A DNA stretch of 54,349 nt, taken from the NCBI GenBank assembly GCA_910585215.1, contig CAJUDQ010000001.1, forward strand, positions 216,818 to 271,166, given 5' to 3'. Positions 44,060-53,448 of the stretch are shown in pieces (the stretch's first letter is position 1; each line of letters starts with the position of its first letter). This stretch comes from an uncultured Lachnospiraceae bacterium. GTDB taxonomy: Bacteria; Bacillota; Clostridia; Lachnospirales; Lachnospiraceae. A program made the translations under genes and the position numbers. The notes beneath the pieces were generated by a model. The model saw only the letters and a program-made list of their open reading frames with translations, was not told where the DNA came from and ran no database searches.

Positions 44060-45361
44060 TTATTTTACCATTTCTTCCAGAGTTCTTCTGACCTTTTCCT
44101 TATCAAACGGCTTCACTACAAACTTCTCAGCGCCTATCTTTAATGCCTGTATTACCTTTACCTGCTGTCCGGCTGCTGTTATCATAACAACTTTTGCTTT
44201 TTTATCAAATTTCATGATTTCTTCCAGAGCCTCCAGCCCATCCATAACCGGCATGGTAATATCAAGTGTAAGAATATCCGGCTTATGCTTTTTGTATTCC
44301 TCAACTGCCTCTTTTCCATTGACAGCCTCTCCTACAACAACATATCCCATATCTTCCACCATATTTCGCAGCATTTTTCTGATAAAGATAGAATCATCTA
44401 CAATTACAATCGAAGCTTTGCCATCTCCCTTATCTACAGAACCTGCCTGCTTCTGATAATCAAAAACATACGGCTCTTTGCCCAGCTCAATCTTGCTGTC
44501 CACAGCAATAAACATTTTTACCTCTTTGCCGTGAATGTACAATGGAATTGTATAACCAACTCCGACAGTCTCCTGATTGAGATATGTCACTGGAGGTACC
44601 ATATCAACCTCCACATCCCTTGCAGCTAAATCTGTTGCCAACAATCCATTGCAGATATTTGCAAATTCGCCGACTGCATCAAATATTTTATCCTGTCCAT
44701 GCAGTTCTGAACCTACAAAGCCCGAGGCAAGAGCAACCATTCCTGAATTATCCCATTCTCCGGAAAAAGCAAGAACAATATCATGCTTTCCTACCAGCCG
44801 CTGTACTACCATGCTTTTATAGGCAAATTTATTTGTGCGCTTTACCTTTCCGATATAGAAATCATCAGTAACAAATCTGACAAGGTTTCTAAGTACAAGT
44901 GCTACCAGTTCTGGTACATATGGTTTGGATACATATACAAATGCCGGAACAATTTCATCAAAATCGTTTTCTTTTAATGCATCCATTTCATCATCTGAAA
45001 ATCCATAATATTTCTGAAAATCTTCAACATATTCTGTTGCCTCTTCCATGGAAATATTCTTCATATCCGTAAATATCTGAATAAATTTCATATACATATT
45101 TCCCTGCTTTGTCAACAGGCTGACTACCTGGTCTTCTGTCAGATATCCACACTCCACTGCTATTACACCGAACCTTTTATCCTGCTGTACCTGAAGGTAA
45201 TTTACCTCTTTTACTTGCTGTTCTGTCATCAGATTTTGAGCTATTGCAATTGTTCCAAGCTTCAGTCTTTCGTCTTCCTGTCTTGTCAAAATCACATCAA
45301 GCTCTATGTCTGTGATGACATTCTGCTCTACTAAATATTTCCCAAATAACTGATTAAACAT
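44060..45361 (-). CDS. CheX-like phosphatase fused to a CheY-type receiver
   Basis: This is a 433-residue protein. Residues 1-120 are repeated helical segments (LFGKYLVEQNVI, GTIAIAQNLMTEQQVKEV, GVIAVECGYLTEDQVVSLL) that resemble the MshEN/GspE N-terminal fold. Residues about 150-300 look like CheX/CheC, the chemotaxis phosphatases that act on CheY-P (FSGEWDNSGMVALASGF, FDAVGEFANICNG). The last 120 residues are an intact receiver (VDDSIFIRKML, Asp in LTLDITMPVMDG, Lys in VVKPF). A phosphatase joined to its own substrate type suggests self-limiting phospho-signalling. It starts at ATG 45361 with AGGAG 8 bases upstream. Confidence 0.8.
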   Translation of the reverse strand: MFNQLFGKYLVEQNVITDIELDVILTRQEDERLKLGTIAIAQNLMTEQQVKEVNYLQVQQDKRFGVIAVECGYLTEDQVVSLLTKQGNMYMKFIQIFTDMKNISMEEATEYVEDFQKYYGFSDDEMDALKENDFDEIVPAFVYVSKPYVPELVALVLRNLVRFVTDDFYIGKVKRTNKFAYKSMVVQRLVGKHDIVLAFSGEWDNSGMVALASGFVGSELHGQDKIFDAVGEFANICNGLLATDLAARDVEVDMVPPVTYLNQETVGVGYTIPLYIHGKEVKMFIAVDSKIELGKEPYVFDYQKQAGSVDKGDGKASIVIVDDSIFIRKMLRNMVEDMGYVVVGEAVNGKEAVEEYKKHKPDILTLDITMPVMDGLEALEEIMKFDKKAKVVMITAAGQQVKVIQALKIGAEKFVVKPFDKEKVRRTLEEMVK

Positions 45362-45436
45362 ACACTCTTCTCCTTAGCACAATATTTTTACATACCTATA
45401 ATTTAACATATTTACCACAACTTATCAATATTATTC

Positions 45437-47149
45437 TTAATATTCATCCTTTAATGTAAAATGTCCAACCAGATCACCCATATTAATCGCCTGTGCAGCC
45501 AGCTCCTCACTGGTAGCAGATGTTTGCTCAGCTGTTGCCGAATTGGACTGTACTACCTCTGAAATCTGATTTACACCAGCTTCCGCCTGTTCCATAACTT
45601 CTGCCTGCTTTGCTGAAATCTCACTTAATTCTCTGGAAGAATCCGCGATAGCTTTAATACCATTCACCACTTCCACCAAAGAAGCCGCTACACTCTCAGC
45701 AGCTCTATTTCCTTCATTTACTTCCTGAATAGAACTTTCGATTAATTCACGTGTATCAACTGCAGATTGTGCACTCTGCTCTGCCAGATTACGAATTTGC
45801 TCTGCAACAACTGCAAAGCCTTTTCCTGCTTCTCCTGCTCTTGCTGCCTCAATTGCCGCATTTAACGACAACAGATTTGTCTGACTTGCAATATCTTCAA
45901 TTTCTGAAATAATATTTTCTATTTTCTGTGAAGTCTCACTGATACGATTCATCGCGCTTACCATAGCTTCCATTGCTCCACGGCTGTTATCTGCCTGTTC
46001 AGCATACTTCTGTGCCTGCGCATAGCTTTCTTCTACATGTCTTGCAGATTCCTGTATGCCTTCGGTAATATTTGTAATGGTAGCCTGCAATTCCTGTACA
46101 GATGCCGCCTGGTCTGTTGCGCCCTCAGCCAATGCCTGTGCTGCCTCAGCCAGATTACCTGAGCCTGCAGATACCTGATTGGAAGCTTCATCTATCTGAT
46201 GCAGAGTTTCATTCATTTGTTTATTCATCTCACGCATGGAATTTAACAATAATCCAAATTCACCTACATATTTCTCTTCTATCTTTGTATCAATCGCATA
46301 ATTTCCATTTGCCATATCATTCATCAGTTCTCCGGCATCGCTGATAATCAGCTCTAAATCTTGTGCCATCTGCTGCGATTCCTGTATCATGTCAGCAACT
46401 TCATCCTTGGAAACTGTCTCAGGAAACGCAGACTTTAAATCTCCCTTTGCAAAGGTTTTGAAACGCTCTCCCATTGCTATAATCGGATTGGCAATCCCCT
46501 TTGCAAGTGCATTTCCAAATCTCAGAGAAATAAAGATACTGACTATAATAATTACAGCAATAATAGCTACTATCACTAACTGAAGAATCTGAAGAGTTTT
46601 TGCCAGTCTATTTCCCTCATTCACATTATAATTCATCAACTCAGCCAGACTGTCATATACATCGTCATAGGCAGGTCCCAACTGATTATATGCCATATTC
46701 TGTGCTTCTGCACTCTTTTCAGCATCTTTTGTAGCTCCTGTATTAAGAACTTTCTCATCAATTTTCCAGAACTCTTCCAGCTCGTCTGTTGCTGCCTGAT
46801 AAAGCTTTTTTTCTTCATCTGATGTCAATCTGCCTTCCATTTCTTTCATATAATTGAGAAAGCTCTGCTTTTTTTCATCATGCTGTTTTCTGGTGGCACT
46901 AATCAAAGAATCATCGTTATATCCAATTGTTGCACGCGTCGCACTTCTTGTATCTGCAAAGGTAACTAATGCCTTTCCAATATCCCCCTGAGAAAATCCA
47001 TAATTTGTAAGTGCATATTTGTACCTGCCCACCATAAAAATCATAGCAATACACGCAACAATTGCAGCAACACTAGCAATGGATACCACTAATACAAATC
47101 CATTTGTTATTTTTTTCCTGATTTTCATATTATTAAATTTTTTCAGCAT
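45437..47149 (-). CDS. Methyl-accepting chemotaxis protein
   Basis: This 570-residue transmembrane chemoreceptor has helices at about residues 18-36 and 187-209 bracketing a four-helix-bundle extracellular sensor. A HAMP domain follows (about 210-265), then a long signalling coiled coil. Its conserved hairpin tip reads IASQTNLLSLNAAIEAARAG, and the pattern continues AGKGFAVVAEQIRNLAEQS. It would pass ligand signals to CheA/CheW, whose genes are not in this window. There is no C-terminal receptor-anchor motif. Upstream at 47177-47255 are five tandem 16-bp repeats. The Shine-Dalgarno AAGGAA is about 12 bases from the ATG, which is long. Confidence 0.94.
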   Translation of the reverse strand: MLKKFNNMKIRKKITNGFVLVVSIASVAAIVACIAMIFMVGRYKYALTNYGFSQGDIGKALVTFADTRSATRATIGYNDDSLISATRKQHDEKKQSFLNYMKEMEGRLTSDEEKKLYQAATDELEEFWKIDEKVLNTGATKDAEKSAEAQNMAYNQLGPAYDDVYDSLAELMNYNVNEGNRLAKTLQILQLVIVAIIAVIIIVSIFISLRFGNALAKGIANPIIAMGERFKTFAKGDLKSAFPETVSKDEVADMIQESQQMAQDLELIISDAGELMNDMANGNYAIDTKIEEKYVGEFGLLLNSMREMNKQMNETLHQIDEASNQVSAGSGNLAEAAQALAEGATDQAASVQELQATITNITEGIQESARHVEESYAQAQKYAEQADNSRGAMEAMVSAMNRISETSQKIENIISEIEDIASQTNLLSLNAAIEAARAGEAGKGFAVVAEQIRNLAEQSAQSAVDTRELIESSIQEVNEGNRAAESVAASLVEVVNGIKAIADSSRELSEISAKQAEVMEQAEAGVNQISEVVQSNSATAEQTSATSEELAAQAINMGDLVGHFTLKDEY

Positions 47150-47176
47150 ACTTCTTATAATTCCTTTCTTTTGTGA

Positions 47177-47255
47177 TAATATATCCTTATGGTAATATAT
47201 CCTTACAGTAACATAAGTTACAGTAATATATCCTTACAATAATATATGCTCACGA
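47177..47255. repeat. Five tandem ~16-bp repeats upstream of the chemoreceptor gene
   Basis: Units start at 47177, 47193, 47209, 47224 and 47240. The plus-strand consensus is TAATATATCCTTACAG, and the third unit is diverged (TAACATAAGTTACAG). The block ends 28 bases before the chemoreceptor ATG, so it is inside the leader or promoter. The remainder of 47256-47436 is AT-rich, with no firm promoter. Confidence 0.85.
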
Positions 47256-47436
47256 TTTCTTCTTATCATTCTATAATATTTTATCTGAAATTTAATAGGC
47301 CTAAAAAACTGAAAACAAAAACTTATATTATAAAATAACTATAAACATTATATAATATTTGCAAACTAAAAGCAAGTAATATGTTCCTTCTTCAATGTAA
47401 ATTTGAACTCTTTTCATTACAAAAACCCCTATTTTT

Positions 47437-48534
47437 TTATCGAATAATTACACTTGCACAATTAATATCCTTCGCAAGGTCATACACCCTTCCAGACATA
47501 AGTCCTACCACCTTTGGTCTTAATATATAATCAGGGTCATTTTCTACTACCTTGGCCTTTTCTCCATTACTCAACTGTACAATAGAGTTTGTAGGATAAA
47601 GAATCACACTTCCCAAAAAACTTTTCATTGCTGTAATATCAAGCTCTCCCGTAAGCGACATAATCATCTCTACTGCATCCCTCTGTGAAAATGCCTTCTT
47701 ATATGGCCGTTCTGTAACTAAAGCATCATAGATATCCGCTACTGACAATATTTTTGCATAAATATCTATTTTTTCTGTAGACAGCCCAAGTGGATATCCT
47801 TTTCCGTTTATTTTTTCATGATGCTGCAGTACCCCCATTTTCACTCCAGATGAAATATCCCTTTTATTTTTTAAAATCTGATAACCCAGAAGAGTATGCT
47901 GCTTCATTAATGAAAATTCATCCTCTGTAAGTCTACCCGGCTTATTTAGCACTTCATTGGGTATTTTGGACTTTCCTATATCATGCAAAAGCCCTGCAAT
48001 TCCAATTTCATAAATTTCTTTTTCCGACAGACCGTACTTTTTTGCTATAATCATTGACATGGTTGCAACGTCCACACTGTGTTTAAAAGTATATTCGTCA
48101 CTGACTTTTAATGCATTGATATCAACAGCTATGGCATCATTATCTGTAATCGCCCTCATCAGCTCATTTGTAATGTTGTTTGTCGCATTTTCAAAATCCG
48201 CTGAATCCGTACTGCAATATAAAAACTGTACCCCCTCCGCCACTCTGTTTTTTACACTCTCTGAAAGCTTCACCTTTGAACGGTCTGATACCATAAGCTT
48301 CTCTATCTTTTCCTCGGCCTTTTTTGATATTTTCACCTCCTCGTTGTCCGGGTCCTCCTCACCCTCACAGATGTAAACACCGGCTATTTGAAGTTTCTTT
48401 AAAGAATCAATCAGATATTCATCCATGACTGTACCACGGGCAATCAATATGCATCCTTGCTGATTTTTTATTGTCTGGTCAATTTTCATTCCTTCTTTTA
48501 ATGACCTTATTCTTACAAATCGTCTGGTTATCAA
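47437..48534 (-). CDS. HD-GYP phosphodiesterase
   Basis: This 365-residue protein has an N-terminal region of about 130 residues and an HD-GYP domain that should hydrolyse cyclic di-GMP. Motifs in order: HSVDVA, GLLHDIGKSKIP (the HD pair), KQHTLLGYQIL, VLQHHEKINGKGYP (HHE and GYP), and VADIYDALVTERPYK. All metal-binding residues are in place, so it is predicted active. The start is TTG at 48534, with GGAGG 7 bases upstream and no better ATG. Its own promoter is at 48610-48638. Confidence 0.93.
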   Translation of the reverse strand: MITRRFVRIRSLKEGMKIDQTIKNQQGCILIARGTVMDEYLIDSLKKLQIAGVYICEGEEDPDNEEVKISKKAEEKIEKLMVSDRSKVKLSESVKNRVAEGVQFLYCSTDSADFENATNNITNELMRAITDNDAIAVDINALKVSDEYTFKHSVDVATMSMIIAKKYGLSEKEIYEIGIAGLLHDIGKSKIPNEVLNKPGRLTEDEFSLMKQHTLLGYQILKNKRDISSGVKMGVLQHHEKINGKGYPLGLSTEKIDIYAKILSVADIYDALVTERPYKKAFSQRDAVEMIMSLTGELDITAMKSFLGSVILYPTNSIVQLSNGEKAKVVENDPDYILRPKVVGLMSGRVYDLAKDINCASVIIR

Positions 48535-48609
48535 AGCCCTGCCTCCTGTCTGACTTTTGTGATTCCATAAAGAAATTCTTCACAACTCTTTATTTTTTCC
48601 GTATTTTTT

Positions 48610-48638
48610 ATTATAACTAATATTTCAGGAATAATCAA
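48610..48638 (-). promoter_or_regulatory. Promoter of the HD-GYP gene
   Basis: TTGATT (48633-48638), a 17-bp spacer and perfect TATAAT (48610-48615) lie 76 bases before the TTG start. Confidence 0.75.
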
Positions 48639-48706
48639 CTATATCAAAGGATTTCGGCCAAATAATTTTTTATTGGAACCATAATTTTGCTTTGGCATAT
48701 GAAAAT

Positions 48707-49483
48707 CTATTTCAAATATCCGGTATACTCCGCAGTTCTTAGTATTTCCTCTGCCCGTTCAACCTCTTCCCTTGAAGGAGGGTTGACTTCCTTCAGTGCA
48801 TAATCCAGACCAAGCTCCTCCCATTTAAAAACACCAAGTGTATGATAAGGCAATACCTCAAACCTCTGCACAGTCTTAAGTTTTTTTACAAATTCTCCAA
48901 GCTCCCTTAAATCCTTTTCATCATCCGTTACTCCCGGAACCAGTACATAACGAATCCACATATCCTTTCCCTGCTCTGATAAATACAGAGCTAAATCAAG
49001 AATATTTGTATTTGTATGTCCGGTAAGCTTTTTATGCTTTTCATCGTCTATCTGCTTGATATCCAGCAAAAAGAGGTCTGAGTATTTCAAAAGCTCATTA
49101 AACTTTGAAAAATAAGGTTCTTCCCTAGTAAACGGGGCACCGGAGGTATCAATACAGGTATGCACCTGTTTTTTCTTTGCGAGCTTGAAAATCTCTGTTA
49201 CAAATTCTGTCTGTAACAGGGCTTCCCCTCCGCTTATGGTAATTCCTCCTTTTTTCTTCCAGTAAGTATGATAACGATATGCCTGGTCAAATGCCTGTTT
49301 TGCAGTCATTGTCTTTGCCTCTTTTAACGCCCATGTATCCGGATTATGACAATATTGACATCTCATAGGACACCCCTTTAAAAATAAGATAAATCTTATC
49401 CCGGGACCATCTACAGAACCAAAACTTTCTATTGAATGAATCCGTCCTGTAATTTCCTCCGAATTTTTATTTTTCAATTCCAT
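48707..49483 (-). CDS. pflA: Pyruvate formate-lyase activating enzyme
   Basis: This 258-residue radical SAM enzyme installs the glycyl radical on PflB. The [4Fe-4S] motif C-x3-C-x2-C is in CPMRCQYCHNP, preceded by the family hallmark SVDGPGIRF. GGEAL follows at the SAM site. The gene lies downstream of pflB on the same strand. Start choice is uncertain: the ATG at 49483 has no good Shine-Dalgarno, while a GGAGG falls over codons 8-10, just before GRIHSIESF, where most PflA proteins begin. I keep the ATG because no standard start codon follows that GGAGG. Confidence 0.93.
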   Translation of the reverse strand: MELKNKNSEEITGRIHSIESFGSVDGPGIRFILFLKGCPMRCQYCHNPDTWALKEAKTMTAKQAFDQAYRYHTYWKKKGGITISGGEALLQTEFVTEIFKLAKKKQVHTCIDTSGAPFTREEPYFSKFNELLKYSDLFLLDIKQIDDEKHKKLTGHTNTNILDLALYLSEQGKDMWIRYVLVPGVTDDEKDLRELGEFVKKLKTVQRFEVLPYHTLGVFKWEELGLDYALKEVNPPSREEVERAEEILRTAEYTGYLK

Positions 49484-49578
49484 ATCTTATACTGTGCTGC
49501 AAGCGTTAAGGTTGAAAAAATGCTTGCAACTTATCTCCTTTCTATAAATTTTAAATTTTTTCAACCTTTTCTCCTTCC

Positions 49579-49624
49579 AAAAATGGCAGGTAAAATATTT
49601 TTACAAAAATATTTTACCTGCCAT
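49579..49624 (-). terminator. Perfect 20-bp hairpin between pflB and pflA
   Basis: Arms 49583-49602 and 49605-49624 are exact complements, with only 2 bases between them. On the minus strand T5 follows. It lies 36 bases past the pflB stop and should end most pflB transcripts or protect them at the 3' end, making pflA expression lower than pflB. Confidence 0.85.
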
Positions 49625-49659
49625 CTATTTAATTATACGCAACAAGCGAAAATTGTCAC

Positions 49660-51912
49660 TTATCTGCTTGCATGGAATGTTCTTGAGATTACATCTAATT
49701 GCTGTTCTTTGGTAAGGTCGATAAATTTAACCGCATATCCTGATACACGAATCGTAAAGTTCGCATATTCCGGTTTCTCCGGATGCTCCATAGCATCCTC
49801 CAGTTTTTCCCTGCCAAATACATTTACATTCAGATGATGAGCGCTCTGGTCAAAGTAACCGTCCATTACTCCCACAAGGTTCTCAATTCTTTCTTCTTCG
49901 TTATGTCCCAATGCATCCGGATTCATGGTCTGAGTATTGGAAATACCGTCTAATGCCCATGTATATGGAAGCTTTGCAGTAGAGTTCAGAGAAGCAACCA
50001 GACCATTCTGCTCTGCGCCGTAGCTTGGATTTGCTCCCGGTGCAAACGGAGCACCTGCCTTACGTCCATCTGGAAGAGCACCTGTTGCCTTTCCATAGAC
50101 GACGTTTGATGTAATAGTCAGAATGGATGTAGTAGGCTCAGAGTTTCTGTAAGTATGTCTCTTCTGAATCTTTGACAGGAAGGTTCTGAGTACCCACAAA
50201 CCGATTTCATCTGCTCTGTCATCATCGTTGCCGTATTTCGGGAAATCTCCCTCTATTTCATAATCTACCGCGATACCTTCTTCGTTGCGCACAGTCTTTA
50301 CCTTTGCATACTTAATTGCAGAAAGTGAATCAATTACATGTGAAAATCCTGCAATACCTGTTGCGAAAGTACGTCTTACGTCAGTATCAATCAAAGCCAT
50401 TTCCGCTGCTTCATAGTAATATTTGTCATGCATATACTGAATCAGGTTCAGTGTATTTACATACAGTCCTGCCAGCCAATCCATCATTACTTCGTATTTC
50501 TTGATTACTTCGTCATAGTCAAGATACTCGGAAGTAATCGGCTGATACTGTGGTCCGACCTGCGTCAGAGACTTTTCATCTACACCACCGTTAATTGCAT
50601 ACAAAAGACATTTTGCAAGATTTGCTCTCGCGCCGAAGAACTGCATTTCCTTACCGGTCTGTGTTGCAGATACACAGCAGCAGATAGAATAATCATCGCC
50701 CCATACCGGCTTCATAACATCATCATTCTCATACTGAATAGAGCTTGTGTTAATGGAAATCTTGGCTGCATATTTCTTAAAGTTCTCTGGCAAAGCAGAA
50801 GAATACAATACTGTAAGGTTCGGTTCTGGTGAAGGTCCCATATTTTCCAGTGTATGAAGGAATCTGAAATCATTCTTTGTAACCATATGACGACCATCCA
50901 TACCGATACCTGCTACCTCCAGAGTAGCCCATACAGGGTCTCCTGAGAACAATTCATTGTAAGATGGAATTCTTGCAAATTTTACCATTCTAAATTTCAT
51001 AACCATATGGTCGATTAATTCCTGAGCTTCTGATTCTGTCAAAGTTCCATTTTCCAAATCTCTCTGGATATAGATATCAAGGAAAGTAGATACACGACCA
51101 ACTGACATGGCAGCACCATTCTGAGTCTTAATGGCTGCAAGATAACCGAAGTATAACCACTGCACTGCTTCTCTTGCATCCTTTGCAGGCTGTGAAATAT
51201 CATATCCGTATACTTCTGCCATTTTCTTCATGCCCTGAAGTGCACGAATCTGGTCTGTCAGCTCTTCTCTCTGACGGATGATTTCGTCTGTCATGGTTCC
51301 ATCGCCGCAGTTTGCCTTATCCTTTTCTTTCTCCTCAATCAGGAAATCAATTCCATAAAGAGCAACTCTTCTGTAATCGCCTACAATACGTCCACGGCCG
51401 TAAGTATCAGGAAGTCCTGTAATAATATGGCTGCGGCGTGCTGCTCTGATTTCCGGTGTATAAGCATCAAATACACCCTGATTATGTGTCTTGTGATACT
51501 CTGTAAAAATCTTGTGCAGCTCAGGATTTGGAGTATAACCATAATTTGTACAGGCCTCTTCTGCCATCTTGATACCACCAAATGGCATAAATGCTCTTTT
51601 TAATGGTTTATCTGTCTGAAGACCTACTACTTTTTCAAGGTCTTTCATGGATTCGTCGATATAACCCGGGCCGTATGAGGTAAGACCTGTAACTACTTCT
51701 GTTTCACATTCAAGTACGCCGCCCTTTGCTCTTTCTTCTTTCTGAAGCTCCTGAAGTTTTCCCCAGAGTTTATCAGTAGCTTCTGTAGGTCCTGACAAGA
51801 ATTCTTCATTGCCGTCATACTGTGTGTAATTTCTCTGGATGAAATCTCTTACATTGATTTCTTCTTTCCAGAGTCTTCCTTCAAAGCCGTTCCACTGTTC
51901 TTTTTCTAACAT
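49660..51912 (-). CDS. pflB: Pyruvate formate-lyase
   Basis: This 750-residue glycyl radical enzyme converts pyruvate and CoA to acetyl-CoA and formate in fermentation. The catalytic cysteine pair is in DYSICCCVSATQ. The glycyl radical site is VSGYAVKF near the C-terminus, which ends FHASR. The residue count fits the family (about 750). ATG 51912 has GGAGG about 11 bases upstream. A longer in-frame start at 52053 adds residues unlike PflB. A cluster of TGTA-type palindromes lies upstream. Confidence 0.97.
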   Translation of the reverse strand: MLEKEQWNGFEGRLWKEEINVRDFIQRNYTQYDGNEEFLSGPTEATDKLWGKLQELQKEERAKGGVLECETEVVTGLTSYGPGYIDESMKDLEKVVGLQTDKPLKRAFMPFGGIKMAEEACTNYGYTPNPELHKIFTEYHKTHNQGVFDAYTPEIRAARRSHIITGLPDTYGRGRIVGDYRRVALYGIDFLIEEKEKDKANCGDGTMTDEIIRQREELTDQIRALQGMKKMAEVYGYDISQPAKDAREAVQWLYFGYLAAIKTQNGAAMSVGRVSTFLDIYIQRDLENGTLTESEAQELIDHMVMKFRMVKFARIPSYNELFSGDPVWATLEVAGIGMDGRHMVTKNDFRFLHTLENMGPSPEPNLTVLYSSALPENFKKYAAKISINTSSIQYENDDVMKPVWGDDYSICCCVSATQTGKEMQFFGARANLAKCLLYAINGGVDEKSLTQVGPQYQPITSEYLDYDEVIKKYEVMMDWLAGLYVNTLNLIQYMHDKYYYEAAEMALIDTDVRRTFATGIAGFSHVIDSLSAIKYAKVKTVRNEEGIAVDYEIEGDFPKYGNDDDRADEIGLWVLRTFLSKIQKRHTYRNSEPTTSILTITSNVVYGKATGALPDGRKAGAPFAPGANPSYGAEQNGLVASLNSTAKLPYTWALDGISNTQTMNPDALGHNEEERIENLVGVMDGYFDQSAHHLNVNVFGREKLEDAMEHPEKPEYANFTIRVSGYAVKFIDLTKEQQLDVISRTFHASR

Positions 51913-51951
51913 CGTTTGTTTGTCCTCCTTGTATGAAATAATTTTTTTATA

Positions 51952-52075
51952 TTGTATACCATGCCAATCATACAGATTCCGCTGTACAAATAATTGTACA
52001 AACTGTTTTATACAAACCAGTTCAAACAAATTGTGTAAAATAACTGATGTCATATGATTTGTACATTGTATACAT
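51952..52075 (-). promoter_or_regulatory. Cluster of TGTAyA palindromes upstream of pflB
   Basis: Sites include TTGTATAC (near 51952), a perfect 7-4-7 palindrome TGTACAAATAATTGTACA (51983-52000), and TTGTACATTGTATACAT (52059-52075). TTGTATACAA-like palindromes are typical GntR-family operators. No regulator gene is adjacent. No sure -10/-35 pair could be picked. The gene-free stretch runs 51913-52206. Confidence 0.55.
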
Positions 52076-52206
52076 CAATTACCATAATACAAATATGAGT
52101 ATTTGCACTTGGTAACATGATTTCTGTTCACAATGTCATAGTAACACTTATAAAAAAGAAAATCAAGAGATTTGTGGAAAGTACTAAAAGAAATACAATT
52201 TATCCC

Positions 52207-53448
52207 CTATTCCCTTCTTACAATTTCTACTATATTCACTTTTTTCAACCTCAAGGCAATCATCAGTATACCTGTTATCACGGCTCCTGTCATTATGACA
52301 AATCCTTTTACAAAATTTTGAATATCCGGTTGAAATACAATATATCTTTTATAAAATTCCATAAAATTCTGCAAAATATAATTAGCACCCCAAAGTACTG
52401 ACAGCGTAAAAAAACTGCTGTATAAAACTGCTTTTCCACACATAAAAATTTTTTCATAAAAAAACACCTTCAACATATCCTTCTTTTGATATCCCAACGC
52501 CAGATATATTGCACTTTCTCCCAGCCTGTTTCTCAATTCTGCACTTATTATCATGATAATACTTACAAAACATACTACAGTCAACATAACCACAAAAATA
52601 TTCACAATTTTTATAATAAATGCATAAAACATTAACATGGTTTCATCTGCCTCTTTACAGGCCATTAAAGGCCGATATCCCGTAGCATGATAAAGTCTGT
52701 CACATACTTCCTGTATATCGTAACCTTCTTCTATGTAAACCCCAATCTGTTTTGTTGGAATCCATGTCTCCTCTTCGGGATTTTCTTTCAGATATTCCTG
52801 TATATATTTCTCTGTTACTCTTGAGTTTATTTCATCTGCCTCTTCTGGATGAATAAAAAACTCGGAACCGATATCCCCTGTCTTTATATTATCAAATGTG
52901 CCTGCCACACGAAAGGATAATTCTATCTCTGTATCTATCATAATCAGAAACTCTTCTCCAATCAGTTCTGTACCTGATGTATATTCATAATTTCCAAAAG
53001 AACCCATTCCATATAAATATTCCGGAATAATGATTTCTCCATATTCCAAATTTTCTGTTTTTCCCGAAACGGCATAATCTGAAAGTCCTTTATAACTGGA
53101 CCTTATCGCGATTTGTATATGTTCACTTCCAAATTCTTCTTTTCTGTTTTCAAGTACTCCTGTTATGGGAAGAGTTACCCTGCTCACCTCTCCCACCCCG
53201 TCAACAGCTTCCATATCGCCACGAATCTGTTCAAAAGGCTTGTCTTCCACTTCATTGATGAGTTCTAATCTTCCCAGACCTCTGTTACACATCGTTCTTA
53301 AACTGTTGTCAAAAGATTTCACAAGAGAATTACCCAGCATACAACATAACAAAGGTGCTGTAAGAATCAGGATAAATAGTTTGCTGTGCTTTTTCTGCCC
53401 CTTCAGATTTTTATATGCAAGTACAAACAGCTCCACATTTTTCTTCAT
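52207..53448 (-). CDS. FtsX-like ABC permease
   Basis: This 413-residue permease has an N-terminal helix (about 24-44), a soluble extracytoplasmic domain of about 220 residues, and three C-terminal helices with the FtsX core motif (GESAIYLALGYQKKDMLKVFF). It follows the upstream permease gene with no gap (stop and ATG are adjacent), with AAGGGGG as the ribosome binding site. The ATPase of this exporter should be encoded nearby. It is not in the window. Substrate unknown. Confidence 0.82.
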   Translation of the reverse strand: MKKNVELFVLAYKNLKGQKKHSKLFILILTAPLLCCMLGNSLVKSFDNSLRTMCNRGLGRLELINEVEDKPFEQIRGDMEAVDGVGEVSRVTLPITGVLENRKEEFGSEHIQIAIRSSYKGLSDYAVSGKTENLEYGEIIIPEYLYGMGSFGNYEYTSGTELIGEEFLIMIDTEIELSFRVAGTFDNIKTGDIGSEFFIHPEEADEINSRVTEKYIQEYLKENPEEETWIPTKQIGVYIEEGYDIQEVCDRLYHATGYRPLMACKEADETMLMFYAFIIKIVNIFVVMLTVVCFVSIIMIISAELRNRLGESAIYLALGYQKKDMLKVFFYEKIFMCGKAVLYSSFFTLSVLWGANYILQNFMEFYKRYIVFQPDIQNFVKGFVIMTGAVITGILMIALRLKKVNIVEIVRRE

